Shown here piece by piece: positions 36,901 to 45,794 of a stretch of DNA of 64,000 nt (its first letter is position 1; each line of letters opens with the position of its first letter). Below the pieces are notes generated by a model. It did not search any database. It saw only the letters and a list, made by a program, of their open reading frames with translations, and had not been told where the DNA came from. Made by a program: the position numbers and the translations under genes. Source of the DNA: Pseudomonas mangrovi (GTDB taxonomy: Bacteria; Pseudomonadota; Gammaproteobacteria; Pseudomonadales; Pseudomonadaceae); NCBI RefSeq assembly GCF_003052585.1, contig NZ_QASN01000017.1:62001-126000 (forward strand), written 5' to 3'.

Positions 36901-36998
36901 GTCGTTCTCGCCTAGCACGCCTCGTCAATCTTGCGGAGAACTCTCCGTGGCCGGCGACTGCGAGGCGTGGACCGCAGCCGACTGCCCTGCGCCGACCG

Positions 36999-38033
36999 TC
37001 AGAAGTTTTCCGGGGTCTTGGATTTTTCACGTGCGGCGTCGCGACTGACCAGTCCCTTGGCCACCAGATTTTTCAGGCACGCATCCAGCGTTTGCATGCC
37101 CAGCGCGCCGCCGGTCTGGATCGCCGAGTACATCTGCGCGACCTTGTCCTCGCGGATCAGATTTCGAATTGCCGGGGTACCGATCATGATCTCGTGCGCC
37201 GCCACCCGGCCACCACCGATCTTCTTCAGCAGGGTCTGGGAAATGACCGACTGCAGCGATTCGGAAAGCATCGAGCGGACCATGGATTTTTCCTCGGCCG
37301 GGAATACGTCGACCACCCGGTCGATGGTTTTGGCCGCGGAGGTGGTGTGCAGGGTGCCGAACACCAGGTGACCGGTTTCCGCGGCGGTCAGCGCCAGGCG
37401 GATGGTCTCAAGGTCCCGCATCTCGCCGACCAGGATGATGTCCGGGTCTTCACGCAGTGCCGAACGCAACGCTTCTGCGAAGCCATGGGTGTCGCGGTGC
37501 ACTTCACGCTGGTTGACCAGGCACTTCTTGGACTCGTGAACGAATTCGATCGGGTCTTCGATGGTGAGGATGTGCTGGTACTTGGTGCTGTTCAGGTAGT
37601 CGAGCATCGCCGCCAGGGTGGTCGACTTGCCCGAACCGGTCGGCCCGGTGACCAGCACCAGGCCGCGTGGTACGTCGGTGATCTTGCGGAACACCTCGCC
37701 CATGCCAAGGTCTTCCATCGTCAGCACCTTGGAGGGAATGGTACGGAATACCGCACCGGCGCCGCGGTTCTGGTTGAACGCGTTGACACGGAAACGGGCC
37801 ACACCGGGCACTTCGAAGGAGAAGTCGGTCTCGAGGAACTCCTCGAAATCCTTGCGCTGCTTGTCGTTCATGATGTCGTAGATGAGCGCATGCACCTGCT
37901 TGTGCTCCATCGCCGGCAGGTTGATCCGCCGCACGTCACCGTCGACGCGAATCATGGGCGGCAGACCGGCCGAGAGATGCAGGTCCGAGGCGCCTTGCTT
38001 GGCGCTGAAGGCAAGCAGCTCAGTGATATCCAT
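36999..38033 (-). CDS. pilT: PilT, type IV pilus retraction ATPase
   Basis: The 344-residue motor depolymerises pili for twitching motility. Landmarks: N-terminal DITELLAFSAKQGASDLHLS, Walker A GPTGSGKSTTLAAM, Asp box LTIEDPIEFVHESKKC, Walker B DPDIILVGEMRD, His box FGTLHTTSAAKT and the PilT-specific TPAIRNLIREDK. Length equals the family norm. Start follows GGGGAG. Divergent from yggS across 62 bp. Confidence 0.97.
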   Translation of the reverse strand: MDITELLAFSAKQGASDLHLSAGLPPMIRVDGDVRRINLPAMEHKQVHALIYDIMNDKQRKDFEEFLETDFSFEVPGVARFRVNAFNQNRGAGAVFRTIPSKVLTMEDLGMGEVFRKITDVPRGLVLVTGPTGSGKSTTLAAMLDYLNSTKYQHILTIEDPIEFVHESKKCLVNQREVHRDTHGFAEALRSALREDPDIILVGEMRDLETIRLALTAAETGHLVFGTLHTTSAAKTIDRVVDVFPAEEKSMVRSMLSESLQSVISQTLLKKIGGGRVAAHEIMIGTPAIRNLIREDKVAQMYSAIQTGGALGMQTLDACLKNLVAKGLVSRDAAREKSKTPENF

Positions 38034-38095
38034 GGGACTCCCCGATTACAGACAAACAGGTAGAATTGCCGCAGACAAGGCGGCGGGCGCAGGTA

Positions 38096-38803
38096 ATGTC
38101 CACGATAGCAAAGAATATTGCAAAGGTCGGAGCGCGCATCCGTGAGGCGGCGCAAGCCTCGAACCGCGATCCGTCCGCAATCGGGCTATTGGCGGTGAGC
38201 AAGACCCAGTCTGCCGACGCAATCCGCGTCGCCTTCGCCGCCGGCCAGCGTGATTTCGGCGAAAACTATCTGCAGGAAGCCCTCGACAAGCAGCAGCAGC
38301 TGAGCGATCTGCCGCTCACATGGCATTTCATCGGCCCCATCCAGTCGAACAAGACCCGCGCCATCGCCGAGCACTTCAGCTGGGTGCATTCCGTGGACCG
38401 CCTGAAGATTGCCCAGCGCCTGTCCGAGCAACGCCCCGACCATCTTGGCCCCCTGAACATCTGTCTGCAGGTGAACATCAGTGGCGAGGACAGCAAGTCC
38501 GGTTGCGCGCCGCAAGAGCTTTCCGCCCTGGCCCTGGCCGTTTCGGCCTTGCCGCGACTGCGCCTGCGTGGCCTGATGGCGATTCCGCAGGCCAGTGACG
38601 ATCCCGCCTGCCAACGCGCGGTGCTCGCCTCGCTGCGCGAACTGCAACAGAATCTCGGGCTTGATCTCGACACTCTCTCCATGGGCATGAGCGCAGATCT
38701 GGAGGCCGCCGTAACCGAAGGCTCTACCTGGCTGCGCATCGGCACCGCCATCTTTGGTGCGCGCGACTACGCCAGCCCCGATACCGAACAGGGAACCCCG
38801 TAG
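38096..38803 (+). CDS. yggS: YggS family PLP-homeostasis protein (PLPBP)
   Basis: A 235-residue fold-type III PLP-binding protein that buffers pyridoxal phosphate and influences amino-acid metabolism. The lysine that holds PLP is in LLAVSKTQSAD. FGENYLQEALDKQ, WHFIGPIQSNKTRAIAEHF and LSMGMSADLEAAVTEGSTWL are diagnostic. I start at ATG 38096; upstream codons in frame look spurious. A TAGAAT (38061-38066) is a possible -10. Leads yggS-proC-yggT-yggU, a widely conserved order. Confidence 0.94.
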   Translation: MSTIAKNIAKVGARIREAAQASNRDPSAIGLLAVSKTQSADAIRVAFAAGQRDFGENYLQEALDKQQQLSDLPLTWHFIGPIQSNKTRAIAEHFSWVHSVDRLKIAQRLSEQRPDHLGPLNICLQVNISGEDSKSGCAPQELSALALAVSALPRLRLRGLMAIPQASDDPACQRAVLASLRELQQNLGLDLDTLSMGMSADLEAAVTEGSTWLRIGTAIFGARDYASPDTEQGTP

Positions 38804-38805
38804 CA

Positions 38806-39624
38806 ATGAACGATATCCGCATTACCTTCATCGGCGCCGGCAACATGGCGGCAAGCCTGATTGGCGGCCTGTGCGCCCAGGGCGTGGACAAATCCGTATT
38901 GCGCGCCAGCGACCCCAATGAGCAGCAGCGTCAGCGCATTACCCGCGAACTGGGGATTGCCACCTTCGAAGACAATGCAGCTGCGGTGGAGGGCGCAGAC
39001 GTGGTCGTGCTGGCGGTCAAGCCGCAGAGCATGAAGGCGGTATGCCAGGCGCTCGCTCCGCATCTTGCCGCCAGCCAGTTGGTCGTTTCCATCGCCGCCG
39101 GCATCAGCTGCGCCAGCCTCGAACAGTGGCTCGGGCCGCGCGCGCTGGTGCGCTGCATGCCGAACACGCCGTCGCTGCTGCGTCAGGGCGTTAGCGGGCT
39201 GTATGCCAACGGCGGAGTCAGCAACGAGCAGCGCAGTCAGGCCGAGCAGCTGCTGTCGGCGGTGGGCCTGGCCCTGTGGCTGGACGAGGAAGCGCAGATC
39301 GACGCGGTAACCGCCGTCTCGGGCAGCGGCCCGGCCTATTTCTTTCTACTTATAGAGGCCATGACCCGCGCAGGAGAAAAACTCGGCCTGCCACGCGAGG
39401 TCGCAGAGCGCCTGACCCAACAAACTGCCCTGGGCGCTGCGCGCATGGCGATCGAGAGCGACGTCGACGCCGCCGAACTGCGCCGTCGGGTCACCTCGCC
39501 AGCCGGCACCACCGAGGCGGCGATAAAAACCTTCCAGGCTGGCGGCTTCGAGGCGCTGGTGGATCAGGCGCTCGCCGCCGCCGCACACCGCTCGGCCGAG
39601 CTGGCCGACCAACTGGGTCGATAG
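38806..39624 (+). CDS. proC: Pyrroline-5-carboxylate reductase
   Basis: The 272-residue enzyme reduces pyrroline-5-carboxylate to proline, the last step of proline synthesis. N-terminal dinucleotide site ITFIGAGNMAASLIGGL, then VVLAVKPQSM, VRCMPNTPSLLRQG and the signature AVSGSGPAYFFLLIEAM, with TSPAGTTEAAIKTFQ near the end. It lies 2 bp after yggS. Confidence 0.97.
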   Translation: MNDIRITFIGAGNMAASLIGGLCAQGVDKSVLRASDPNEQQRQRITRELGIATFEDNAAAVEGADVVVLAVKPQSMKAVCQALAPHLAASQLVVSIAAGISCASLEQWLGPRALVRCMPNTPSLLRQGVSGLYANGGVSNEQRSQAEQLLSAVGLALWLDEEAQIDAVTAVSGSGPAYFFLLIEAMTRAGEKLGLPREVAERLTQQTALGAARMAIESDVDAAELRRRVTSPAGTTEAAIKTFQAGGFEALVDQALAAAAHRSAELADQLGR

Positions 39625-39633
39625 GAGCAGCAC

Positions 39634-40227
39634 ATGTCCGGACTTCTCGAAGCCATCATCTACATCATCCAGACCCTTGGCAGCCTGTACCTGCTGGTAG
39701 TGCTTCTGCGTTTCATCCTGCAACTGGTGCGGGCCGACTTCTACAACCCGCTGAGCCAGTTCATCGTCCGCGCCACCCAGCCACTGCTGCGGCCGCTAAG
39801 ACGGATCATTCCCGGCTTCGGCGGTGTCGACCTCGCTTCGCTGATGCTGGCGCTGCTGCTACAACTGCTGCTGATGGCGGTGGTGGTCGCCCTGATCGGA
39901 CTCAACCCGTTGGGCCTGCTACCGCAACTGCTGGTCTGGTCGCTGCTCGGCATTTCCTCGCTGCTGCTCAAGGTGCTGTTCTTCGCCCTGATCGCCAGCG
40001 TCATCCTGTCCTGGATCGCACCGGGCAATCACAACCCCGGCGCACTGCTGATCAACCAGATCGTCGAGCCGCTGCTGACGCCGTTGCGCAAAGTGCTGCC
40101 CAGCCTGGGCGGGCTGGATATTTCGCCGATCTTCGCTTTCATCGCGATCAACCTGATCGATCGCTTCGTGCTGCGCAATCTGGCGGTGATGACCGACATG
40201 CCGCGAATTCTCGCGCCCTTCATGTGA
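39634..40227 (+). CDS. yggT: YggT family integral membrane protein
   Basis: A 197-residue protein with two YGGT repeats, each with paired membrane helices: about residues 8-30 and 70-95, then 105-130 and 165-185. The repeat signature appears as NPLSQFIVRATQPLLRPLRR and again as NQIVEPLLTPLRKVLPSLGG. Proposed roles relate to osmotic/ion balance or membrane organisation; unproven. The stop overlaps the yggU GTG start. Confidence 0.93.
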   Translation: MSGLLEAIIYIIQTLGSLYLLVVLLRFILQLVRADFYNPLSQFIVRATQPLLRPLRRIIPGFGGVDLASLMLALLLQLLLMAVVVALIGLNPLGLLPQLLVWSLLGISSLLLKVLFFALIASVILSWIAPGNHNPGALLINQIVEPLLTPLRKVLPSLGGLDISPIFAFIAINLIDRFVLRNLAVMTDMPRILAPFM

Positions 40228-40538
40228 GCGCCACGCAGGACACTGATGGGCCCTATTGGCGCTGGGACGGCGACGATCTGCTGCTCGACTGCCACCTGCA
40301 GCCCAGAGCCAGTCGCGACGAGTTTGCCGGCCTGCAGGGCGCCCGCCTGAAGATCCGTCTCTGCGCACCGCCGGTAGACGGCAAGGCCAATGCGCAATTG
40401 CTGGTGCTACTGGCCAAGGCCTTCGGCGTGGCCAGACGCAATGTAGAAATCGAAAGCGGCGAATCGAGCAGGCTGAAGCGGGTACGTATCCGTCATCCGC
40501 AATGCCTGCCGAACCACCTCGGGATTACCGCCCGGTAA
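40224..40538 (+). CDS. yggU: YggU/DUF167 family protein
   Basis: A small 104-residue soluble protein. Its GTG start overlaps the yggT stop by 4 nt (GTGA). The DUF167 signature is clear: LDCHLQPRASRDEFAG, LKIRLCAPPVDGKANAQLL and SGESSRLKRVRI. The biochemical role is unknown, although a structure of the E. coli homologue exists. Last gene of the yggS unit. Confidence 0.93.
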   Translation: MSATQDTDGPYWRWDGDDLLLDCHLQPRASRDEFAGLQGARLKIRLCAPPVDGKANAQLLVLLAKAFGVARRNVEIESGESSRLKRVRIRHPQCLPNHLGITAR

Positions 40539-40873
40539 CCGCGAGCGACCGTTCACGGAAATTGTGACCCAGCGCTGATGTGCCACCTCGACCAGGCCGC
40601 ATAATGCCGGGCACTTTTTCTTCAGTCTGCGAGCGACCCCCGGTTTTCCCGCGCACCTCCCCCGGAGACCCACGAGGAGCAGACCGGAACGCCCAAGCGA
40701 AGCAATCCAGCGAAGTGGCTGTGTCTACCTGCGACAGGTGAACAGCCCGGCATTGATCTTCGCAACGCCAGACCGAGCGCAGTCGTTTTTCAGAGGCTTT
40801 CAAGGCAGTAGGCAACTCGACAGGCATCAGACCCCAACCCGGCCAGTGGCCGCGCTAGCGAGAGGAAACCGGC
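40539..40873. other. Intergenic region before the dynamin-like GTPase gene
   Basis: The 335 bp contain no convincing ORF, tRNA or strong hairpin terminator. CATAAT (40600-40605) is a possible -10 without a good -35. The AGAGGAAA ribosome site of the GTPase gene lies at 40861-40868. The long leader, unlike the tight spacing around it, suggests the GTPase gene has its own promoter. Confidence 0.45.
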
Positions 40874-42859
40874 ATGAGCATGGAACGTCTCAGTCAACAG
40901 GTCGATGCCTACGTCGACTGGAAGCGCGAGCTGGTTCGCGAGATCACCCGCTACCGCAGCTGGCTGGCCGGCAACCGTCTGATCACCGATGCTGTCGATG
41001 CCAAGCTTGAGCGGGCCCTGCGCCTGCTGCGTACCGACCACATCACCCTGGCCTTCGTCGGCGAGTTCTCGCGCGGCAAGACCGAGCTGATCAACAGCCT
41101 GTTCTTCTCCTCCTTCGGCCAGCGCATGCTGCCTTCCCAGGCCGGCCGCACCACCATGTGCCCGACCGAACTGTTCTTCGACCCGCGCTCCGAGCGCGCC
41201 TACATTCGCCTGCTGCCGATCGAGACGCGCATGGCCGATGCCAGCGTCGCCCAGTTCAAGCGCATCCCCAAGCACTGGGTGAACATCCCCCTGGACGCCA
41301 GCGATCCGCAGAACATGGCGCAGGCCTTTGCCCAGGTGGCCAAGACCAAGCCGATGAAGATCGAGGAAGCGATCCAGCTCGGCTTCCATCCCGACATGCT
41401 CGAACCCACCGGCATGCCGGGCCAGGTACTGGTACCGGCCTGGCGCCATGCGATGGTCAATTTCGATCATCCGCTGCTGCGCAAGGGCTTGCGGATTCTC
41501 GATACCCCCGGCCTGAACGCCCTCGGCAGCGAGCCGGAACTGACCCTGTCGATGCTGCCCAGCGCCCAGGCGATCATCTTCATGCTGTCCGCCGACAGCG
41601 GCGTGACCGCCAGCGACATGGAGATCTGGCAGCAGTACATCCGTCAGCTCGACGACAACACCCAGACCAGCCTGTTCGCCGTACTGAACAAGATCGACGT
41701 ACTCTGGGACGACCTCGCCGGTGATGTCGCGGTGCAGCGTTCGATCCTCGAGATGCAGGCGATGACCGCACGCCAACTGGGCATCGACCATGAAGACGTA
41801 CTACCACTGAGCGCCAAGCAGGCACTGCTGGCAAAAATTCGCAAGGACGAAGCGCTGCTCGAGCGCAGCCAGCTCGGCACTCTGGAAGATCTGCTCTGCG
41901 AGCGCATCGTCGCGCAGAAGGAGCACCTGATCGCCGAGCGCATCGTCGGCCAGGTCATGGCGATGCTGCAGAACAGCCAGCATCTGCTGACCGTACGCCT
42001 GGAGAAGGCACGTGAGCAGCAGGCACTGCTGCAACACAATCAGGAAGACAACAGCCAGACCCTGTTCGAGCTGACCACCCGCACCAAGGAAGACCACAGC
42101 CAGCATCACAAGCGCCTGCTTGGTCTGAAGACCAACCAGCGACTTCTCAGCAGACTCGCCGAGCCGCTGCGGGTCAACACCCGCCCGGAACGCCTGCAGA
42201 GCTATCTGGACAAGGTGCGCAAGGAGCTCAACAGCAGCCTGACTACCGTCGGCATCAACCAGGCCATCGTCGAGTTCTTCGCCAGCGTCAGCAACGACCT
42301 GAGCATCCTCGAGCACGAGGCTGACATGGCCAACAAGATGGTTGCCGCCATCTATCGCCGGCACAACGAGGAGAACCCGTTGCACGGCATAGATGCGCCG
42401 CAGTTCAACATCCAGCGCTACATTCGCGAGCTGGCCAAGCTGCAGGCCAAGGGCGACCAGTTCCGCCTGCATCCGCGGACCCTGTTCACCGAGCAGCGCG
42501 CGCTGGGTCGGCGCTTCTTCGCAACCCTGGTGCAGGAAGTCATCGGCATGATGCAACGGCTGCGCCAGGAGGCCGAACAGTGGAGCAACGACACCTTGCT
42601 GCCGTTGATGCAACACACCCTCGAACACAAGCAGTTGCTGGAAACGCACATGCTGCGCCTGAAGTCGCTGACCCAAGAGACCCAAAAGGCACGTCAGCGC
42701 GGCGAACTGCTGGCGCGCTACATCGAAACGCTCGAACAGCAGCTGGCCCAGGCTGCGGATATTCTCCGTGCACTGCGCAGGCCGGCACCGCTGCAGCGCC
42801 AGGGCAAGGTGGTCAACCTGCCAGGCGCGGCGCGCGGCCACAGCACCAGCGACGCCTGA
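40874..42859 (+). CDS. Dynamin-like GTPase with coiled-coil C-terminus
   Basis: A 661-residue large GTPase. G motifs are intact: P-loop GEFSRGKT (residues 63-70), a Thr-rich G2 region (AGRTTMCPTELFF), G3 DTPG (210-213) and G4 NKID (272-275). The long region after about 330 is helical and coiled-coil-like (LTVRLEKAREQQALLQHNQ, then LEHKQLLETHMLRLKSLTQE). No clear membrane helix is visible. Bacterial dynamin-like proteins act in membrane remodelling, and some protect against phage or envelope damage; which applies here is unknown. It stands alone between yggU and metX, usually close neighbours in other pseudomonads as I remember. Ends in a Ser/Ala-rich tail. Confidence 0.85.
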   Translation: MSMERLSQQVDAYVDWKRELVREITRYRSWLAGNRLITDAVDAKLERALRLLRTDHITLAFVGEFSRGKTELINSLFFSSFGQRMLPSQAGRTTMCPTELFFDPRSERAYIRLLPIETRMADASVAQFKRIPKHWVNIPLDASDPQNMAQAFAQVAKTKPMKIEEAIQLGFHPDMLEPTGMPGQVLVPAWRHAMVNFDHPLLRKGLRILDTPGLNALGSEPELTLSMLPSAQAIIFMLSADSGVTASDMEIWQQYIRQLDDNTQTSLFAVLNKIDVLWDDLAGDVAVQRSILEMQAMTARQLGIDHEDVLPLSAKQALLAKIRKDEALLERSQLGTLEDLLCERIVAQKEHLIAERIVGQVMAMLQNSQHLLTVRLEKAREQQALLQHNQEDNSQTLFELTTRTKEDHSQHHKRLLGLKTNQRLLSRLAEPLRVNTRPERLQSYLDKVRKELNSSLTTVGINQAIVEFFASVSNDLSILEHEADMANKMVAAIYRRHNEENPLHGIDAPQFNIQRYIRELAKLQAKGDQFRLHPRTLFTEQRALGRRFFATLVQEVIGMMQRLRQEAEQWSNDTLLPLMQHTLEHKQLLETHMLRLKSLTQETQKARQRGELLARYIETLEQQLAQAADILRALRRPAPLQRQGKVVNLPGAARGHSTSDA

Positions 42860-42923
42860 AGGCCCTTGAGCGGGGGCTCCGCCGGGAGCTCCCATTCCCT
42901 GCAAACAAGCCACTCGGCTTTCC

Positions 42924-42952
42924 TTGTCCTGCCCCCCTGCGCTCTTTAGACT
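42924..42952 (+). promoter_or_regulatory. Candidate metX promoter
   Basis: TTGTCC (42924-42929) and TAGACT (42947-42952) are separated by 17 bp, each matching four of six consensus bases. Predicted start lies about 20 bases before the metX ATG. An imperfect GC-rich hairpin at 42872-42893 lies upstream and may mark the end of the GTPase transcript, but it lacks a U-tract. I see no SAM riboswitch. Confidence 0.45.
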
Positions 42953-42981
42953 GACGCCTCCTTTCAGCGAGAGCAGGGTCG

Positions 42982-44121
42982 ATGCCCAGCGTTTTCCCCA
43001 CCGATTCCGTTGGCCTGGTCACGCCACTGACCTGGCATTTCGGCGAGCCGCTGACGCTGGCTTGCGGACGCGATCTGGTCGATTACCAACTCGTCTATGA
43101 AACCTATGGCGAACTGAACGCGGCGCGCAGCAACGCCGTGCTCATCTGTCACGCGCTTTCCGGCAATCACCATGCCGCCGGCTTCCACAGCGAGGATGAT
43201 CGCAAGCCCGGCTGGTGGGACAGCTGCATCGGCCCGGGCAAGGCAATCGATACCAATCGCTTCTTCGTCGTCAGCCTGAACAATCTTGGCGGCTGCAACG
43301 GCTCCACCGGACCGGCCAGCATCAATCCGGCGACCGGAAAACCCTTTGGCGCCGACTTTCCGGTGGTCACGGTGGAGGACTGGGTCAACAGCCAGGCGCG
43401 CCTGGCCGACGCGCTCGGCATCCAGCGCTGGGCGGCGGTGGTCGGCGGCAGCCTCGGCGGCATGCAGGCGCTGCAGTGGAGCATCAGCTATCCGGAGCGC
43501 GTGGCGCACTGCGTCGCCATCGCCTCCGCGCCCAAGCTGTCGGCGCAGAACATCGCCTTCAACGAGGTCGCCCGCCAGGCGATCCTCTCCGACCCCGAGT
43601 TTCACGGCGGGCATTTCCGCGAGCAGGGCGTGATCCCCAAACGCGGCCTGATGCTGGCGCGCATGGTCGGCCATATCACCTATCTGTCCGACGACGCCAT
43701 GGGCCAGAAATTCGGCCGCGGGCTGAAGAGCGAAAAGCTCAACTACGATTTCCACAGCGTCGAGTTCCAGGTGGAAAGCTACCTGCGCTATCAGGGTGAA
43801 GAGTTCTCCGGACGCTTCGACGCCAACACCTATCTGCTGATGACCAAGGCGCTGGATTACTTCGACCCGGCCGCCGCCCATGACGGTGATCTGGTCCGCA
43901 CGCTGGAGAACGCCAAGGCAGACTTCTGCGTGATCTCCTTCACCACCGACTGGCGTTTCTCACCGGCTCGCTCGCGGGAGATCGTCGATGCCCTGGTCGC
44001 CGCAGGCAAGAACGTCAGCTACCTGGAAGTGGAAGCGGCGCAGGGCCATGACGCCTTCCTGATTCCGATCCCGCGCTACCTGCACGCCTTCCGCAGCTAC
44101 ATGAATCGAATCGAGATCTGA
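42982..44121 (+). CDS. metX: Homoserine O-acyltransferase MetX
   Basis: A 379-residue alpha/beta-hydrolase-fold enzyme that activates homoserine for methionine synthesis. The nucleophile elbow is [14 protein letters not shown] and the C-terminal catalytic His is in [12 protein letters not shown]. The N-terminal [19 protein letters not shown] and [10 protein letters not shown] are typical. Acetyl- versus succinyl-donor preference cannot be set by eye; some Pseudomonas MetX enzymes use succinyl-CoA. Followed 7 bp later by metW, the standard partner. Confidence 0.95.
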   Translation: MPSVFPTDSVGLVTPLTWHFGEPLTLACGRDLVDYQLVYETYGELNAARSNAVLICHALSGNHHAAGFHSEDDRKPGWWDSCIGPGKAIDTNRFFVVSLNNLGGCNGSTGPASINPATGKPFGADFPVVTVEDWVNSQARLADALGIQRWAAVVGGSLGGMQALQWSISYPERVAHCVAIASAPKLSAQNIAFNEVARQAILSDPEFHGGHFREQGVIPKRGLMLARMVGHITYLSDDAMGQKFGRGLKSEKLNYDFHSVEFQVESYLRYQGEEFSGRFDANTYLLMTKALDYFDPAAAHDGDLVRTLENAKADFCVISFTTDWRFSPARSREIVDALVAAGKNVSYLEVEAAQGHDAFLIPIPRYLHAFRSYMNRIEI

Positions 44122-44128
44122 CCCCGCC

Positions 44129-44731
44129 ATGAGAGCCGATCTGGACATCATCCAAGAATGGATTCCCGCAGGCAGTCGGGTACTCGACCTGGGTTGCGGC
44201 GACGGCGAGCTGCTCGCCTGGCTGCGCGACAACAAGCAGGTCAGCGGTTACGGCCTGGAGATCGATCCGGACAACATCGCCCGCTGCATCGAGCGCGGCA
44301 TCAACGTGATCGAACAGGATCTGGACAAGGGCCTGGGCAATTTCGCCAGCGACAGCTTCGACGTGGTGCTGATGACCCAGGCACTGCAGGCGGTCGACCG
44401 GCCGGACGAGGTACTGCGCGAGATGCTGCGCATCGGTCGCCAGTGCATCATCACCTTCCCCAACTTCGGGCACTGGCGCTGCCGCTGGCACCTGATCCGT
44501 CATGGCCGCATGCCGGTTTCCGAATTTCTGCCGTACACCTGGTACAACACGCCGAACATCCACTTCTGCACCTTCAAGGACTTCGAAGCGCTGTGCCGCG
44601 AGCAGCACCTGCGCGTGCTCGACCGGCTGGCGGTAGACCACCAGCATCGCGACAGCCTGAGCAGCCGTCTGTGGCCTAACCTGCTGGGTGAGATCGGTAT
44701 CTACCGGGTCAGCCGACCCGACGCCACCTGA
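44129..44731 (+). CDS. metW: Methionine biosynthesis protein MetW
   Basis: A 200-residue SAM-methyltransferase-fold protein: motif I VLDLGCGDGELLAWL, then YGLEIDPDNIARCIERGINV, VVLMTQALQAVDRP and ITFPNFGHWRCRWHL. MetW functions with MetX in homoserine acylation in several proteobacteria, though its exact reaction is unclear. Tightly linked to metX. Confidence 0.94.
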   Translation: MRADLDIIQEWIPAGSRVLDLGCGDGELLAWLRDNKQVSGYGLEIDPDNIARCIERGINVIEQDLDKGLGNFASDSFDVVLMTQALQAVDRPDEVLREMLRIGRQCIITFPNFGHWRCRWHLIRHGRMPVSEFLPYTWYNTPNIHFCTFKDFEALCREQHLRVLDRLAVDHQHRDSLSSRLWPNLLGEIGIYRVSRPDAT

Positions 44732-44757
44732 TTCGTCATCGACACGAGGATTGCCCC

Positions 44758-45177
44758 ATGCGCCACCTGGCCCTGTTCATTCTGACCCTCTGCCTGGCCC
44801 TGCCCGCCGCGGCCGAACGCAAGCAGAGCTTCGGCTCGCTGGATGTCCACTACAGCATCTTCAATTCAAGCTTCCTGCAGCCGCAGGTTGCCGCCGCCAA
44901 CGGCCTGGTCCGCGGGCCCAAGCAGGGCGTGGTGAATATCGCGCTGCTCGATGCCGGCAAGGCCCGCGAGGCCCGCGTGACCGGCAGCGTGCGCAACCTG
45001 CTCGGCCAGAGTCGCGCGCTGGAGTTCAAGCAGATACGTGAAGGCGAGGCCATCTACTACATCGCGCAGTTCCCCTTCGACAGCCGCGAGATCTTGCATT
45101 TCGACTTCAAGGTGCAGGCCAGCGGCGGCCCGGAACATAGCTTCAAAGTGACCCAGGAAGTGTTTCCCGAGGAATGA
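44758..45177 (+). CDS. Periplasmic DUF4426 protein
   Basis: A 139-residue secreted protein with signal peptide [19 protein letters not shown] (cleavage after residue 19). The mature part is a beta-rich domain ([37 protein letters not shown]). Found beside metW and rdgB in pseudomonads. No enzymatic motif; role unknown. Its stop overlaps the rdgB start. Confidence 0.88.
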   Translation: MRHLALFILTLCLALPAAAERKQSFGSLDVHYSIFNSSFLQPQVAAANGLVRGPKQGVVNIALLDAGKAREARVTGSVRNLLGQSRALEFKQIREGEAIYYIAQFPFDSREILHFDFKVQASGGPEHSFKVTQEVFPEE

Positions 45178-45776
45178 TGCACGTGAACGAACTGGTACTG
45201 GCCAGCCACAACGCCGGCAAGCTCAAGGAACTCCAGGCGATGCTCGGTGATGCCGTAAAGGTCCGCTCGATCGGCGAGTTTTCCAGCGTCGAGCCGGAGG
45301 AGAACGGTCTTTCCTTCATCGAGAACGCGCTGATCAAGGCCCGGCATGCCGCGCGGGTTTCCGGTCTGCCAGCGCTGGCCGACGACTCGGGTCTGGCGGT
45401 GGACGCCCTCGGTGGTGCGCCGGGCATTCACTCGGCACGCTATGCCGGTGGCGGCGGTGATGCAGCGAACAACGCCAAGCTGCTCGAGGCCCTGCGCGCG
45501 GTGCCCGATGCCGAGCGCGGCGCCCAGTTCGTCTGCGCCCTGGCACTGGTGCGACATGCCGAGGACCCGCTGCCGATCATCTGTGAAGGGCTCTGGCAAG
45601 GGCAGATCCTGCACGCTCCCCGCGGCAGTAACGGTTTCGGCTACGACCCGTTGTTCTGGCTGCCCGAGCACGACTGCTCCAGCGCTGAACTGGACGCGGA
45701 ACAGAAGAACCGTCTCAGCCACCGTGCTCGAGCCATGGCAGTGCTGCGCGCGCGGCTGGGTCTGGCGGATGTCTGA
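45174..45776 (+). CDS. rdgB: RdgB, XTP/dITP pyrophosphatase
   Basis: A 200-residue house-cleaning pyrophosphatase that removes ITP and XTP. The signature residues are in place: [49 protein letters not shown] and the C-terminal LSHRARAM. Two consecutive ATGs exist (45174 and 45177); the first overlaps the upstream stop (ATGATG). Confidence 0.96.
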   Translation: MMHVNELVLASHNAGKLKELQAMLGDAVKVRSIGEFSSVEPEENGLSFIENALIKARHAARVSGLPALADDSGLAVDALGGAPGIHSARYAGGGGDAANNAKLLEALRAVPDAERGAQFVCALALVRHAEDPLPIICEGLWQGQILHAPRGSNGFGYDPLFWLPEHDCSSAELDAEQKNRLSHRARAMAVLRARLGLADV

Positions 45777-45794
45777 TCCGCTCACCCGCGCTCG

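Noticed and set aside
39276-40224. Longer version of the yggU frame reaching back through yggT
   Set aside because: It is out of frame with proC and yggT, which are solid. The GTG overlapping the yggT stop gives the standard DUF167 length.
42860-42981. SAM riboswitch before metX
   Set aside because: The 122-bp leader has only a short imperfect hairpin and promoter-like hexamers. No SAM-I, SAM-II or SAM-III core elements are seen.
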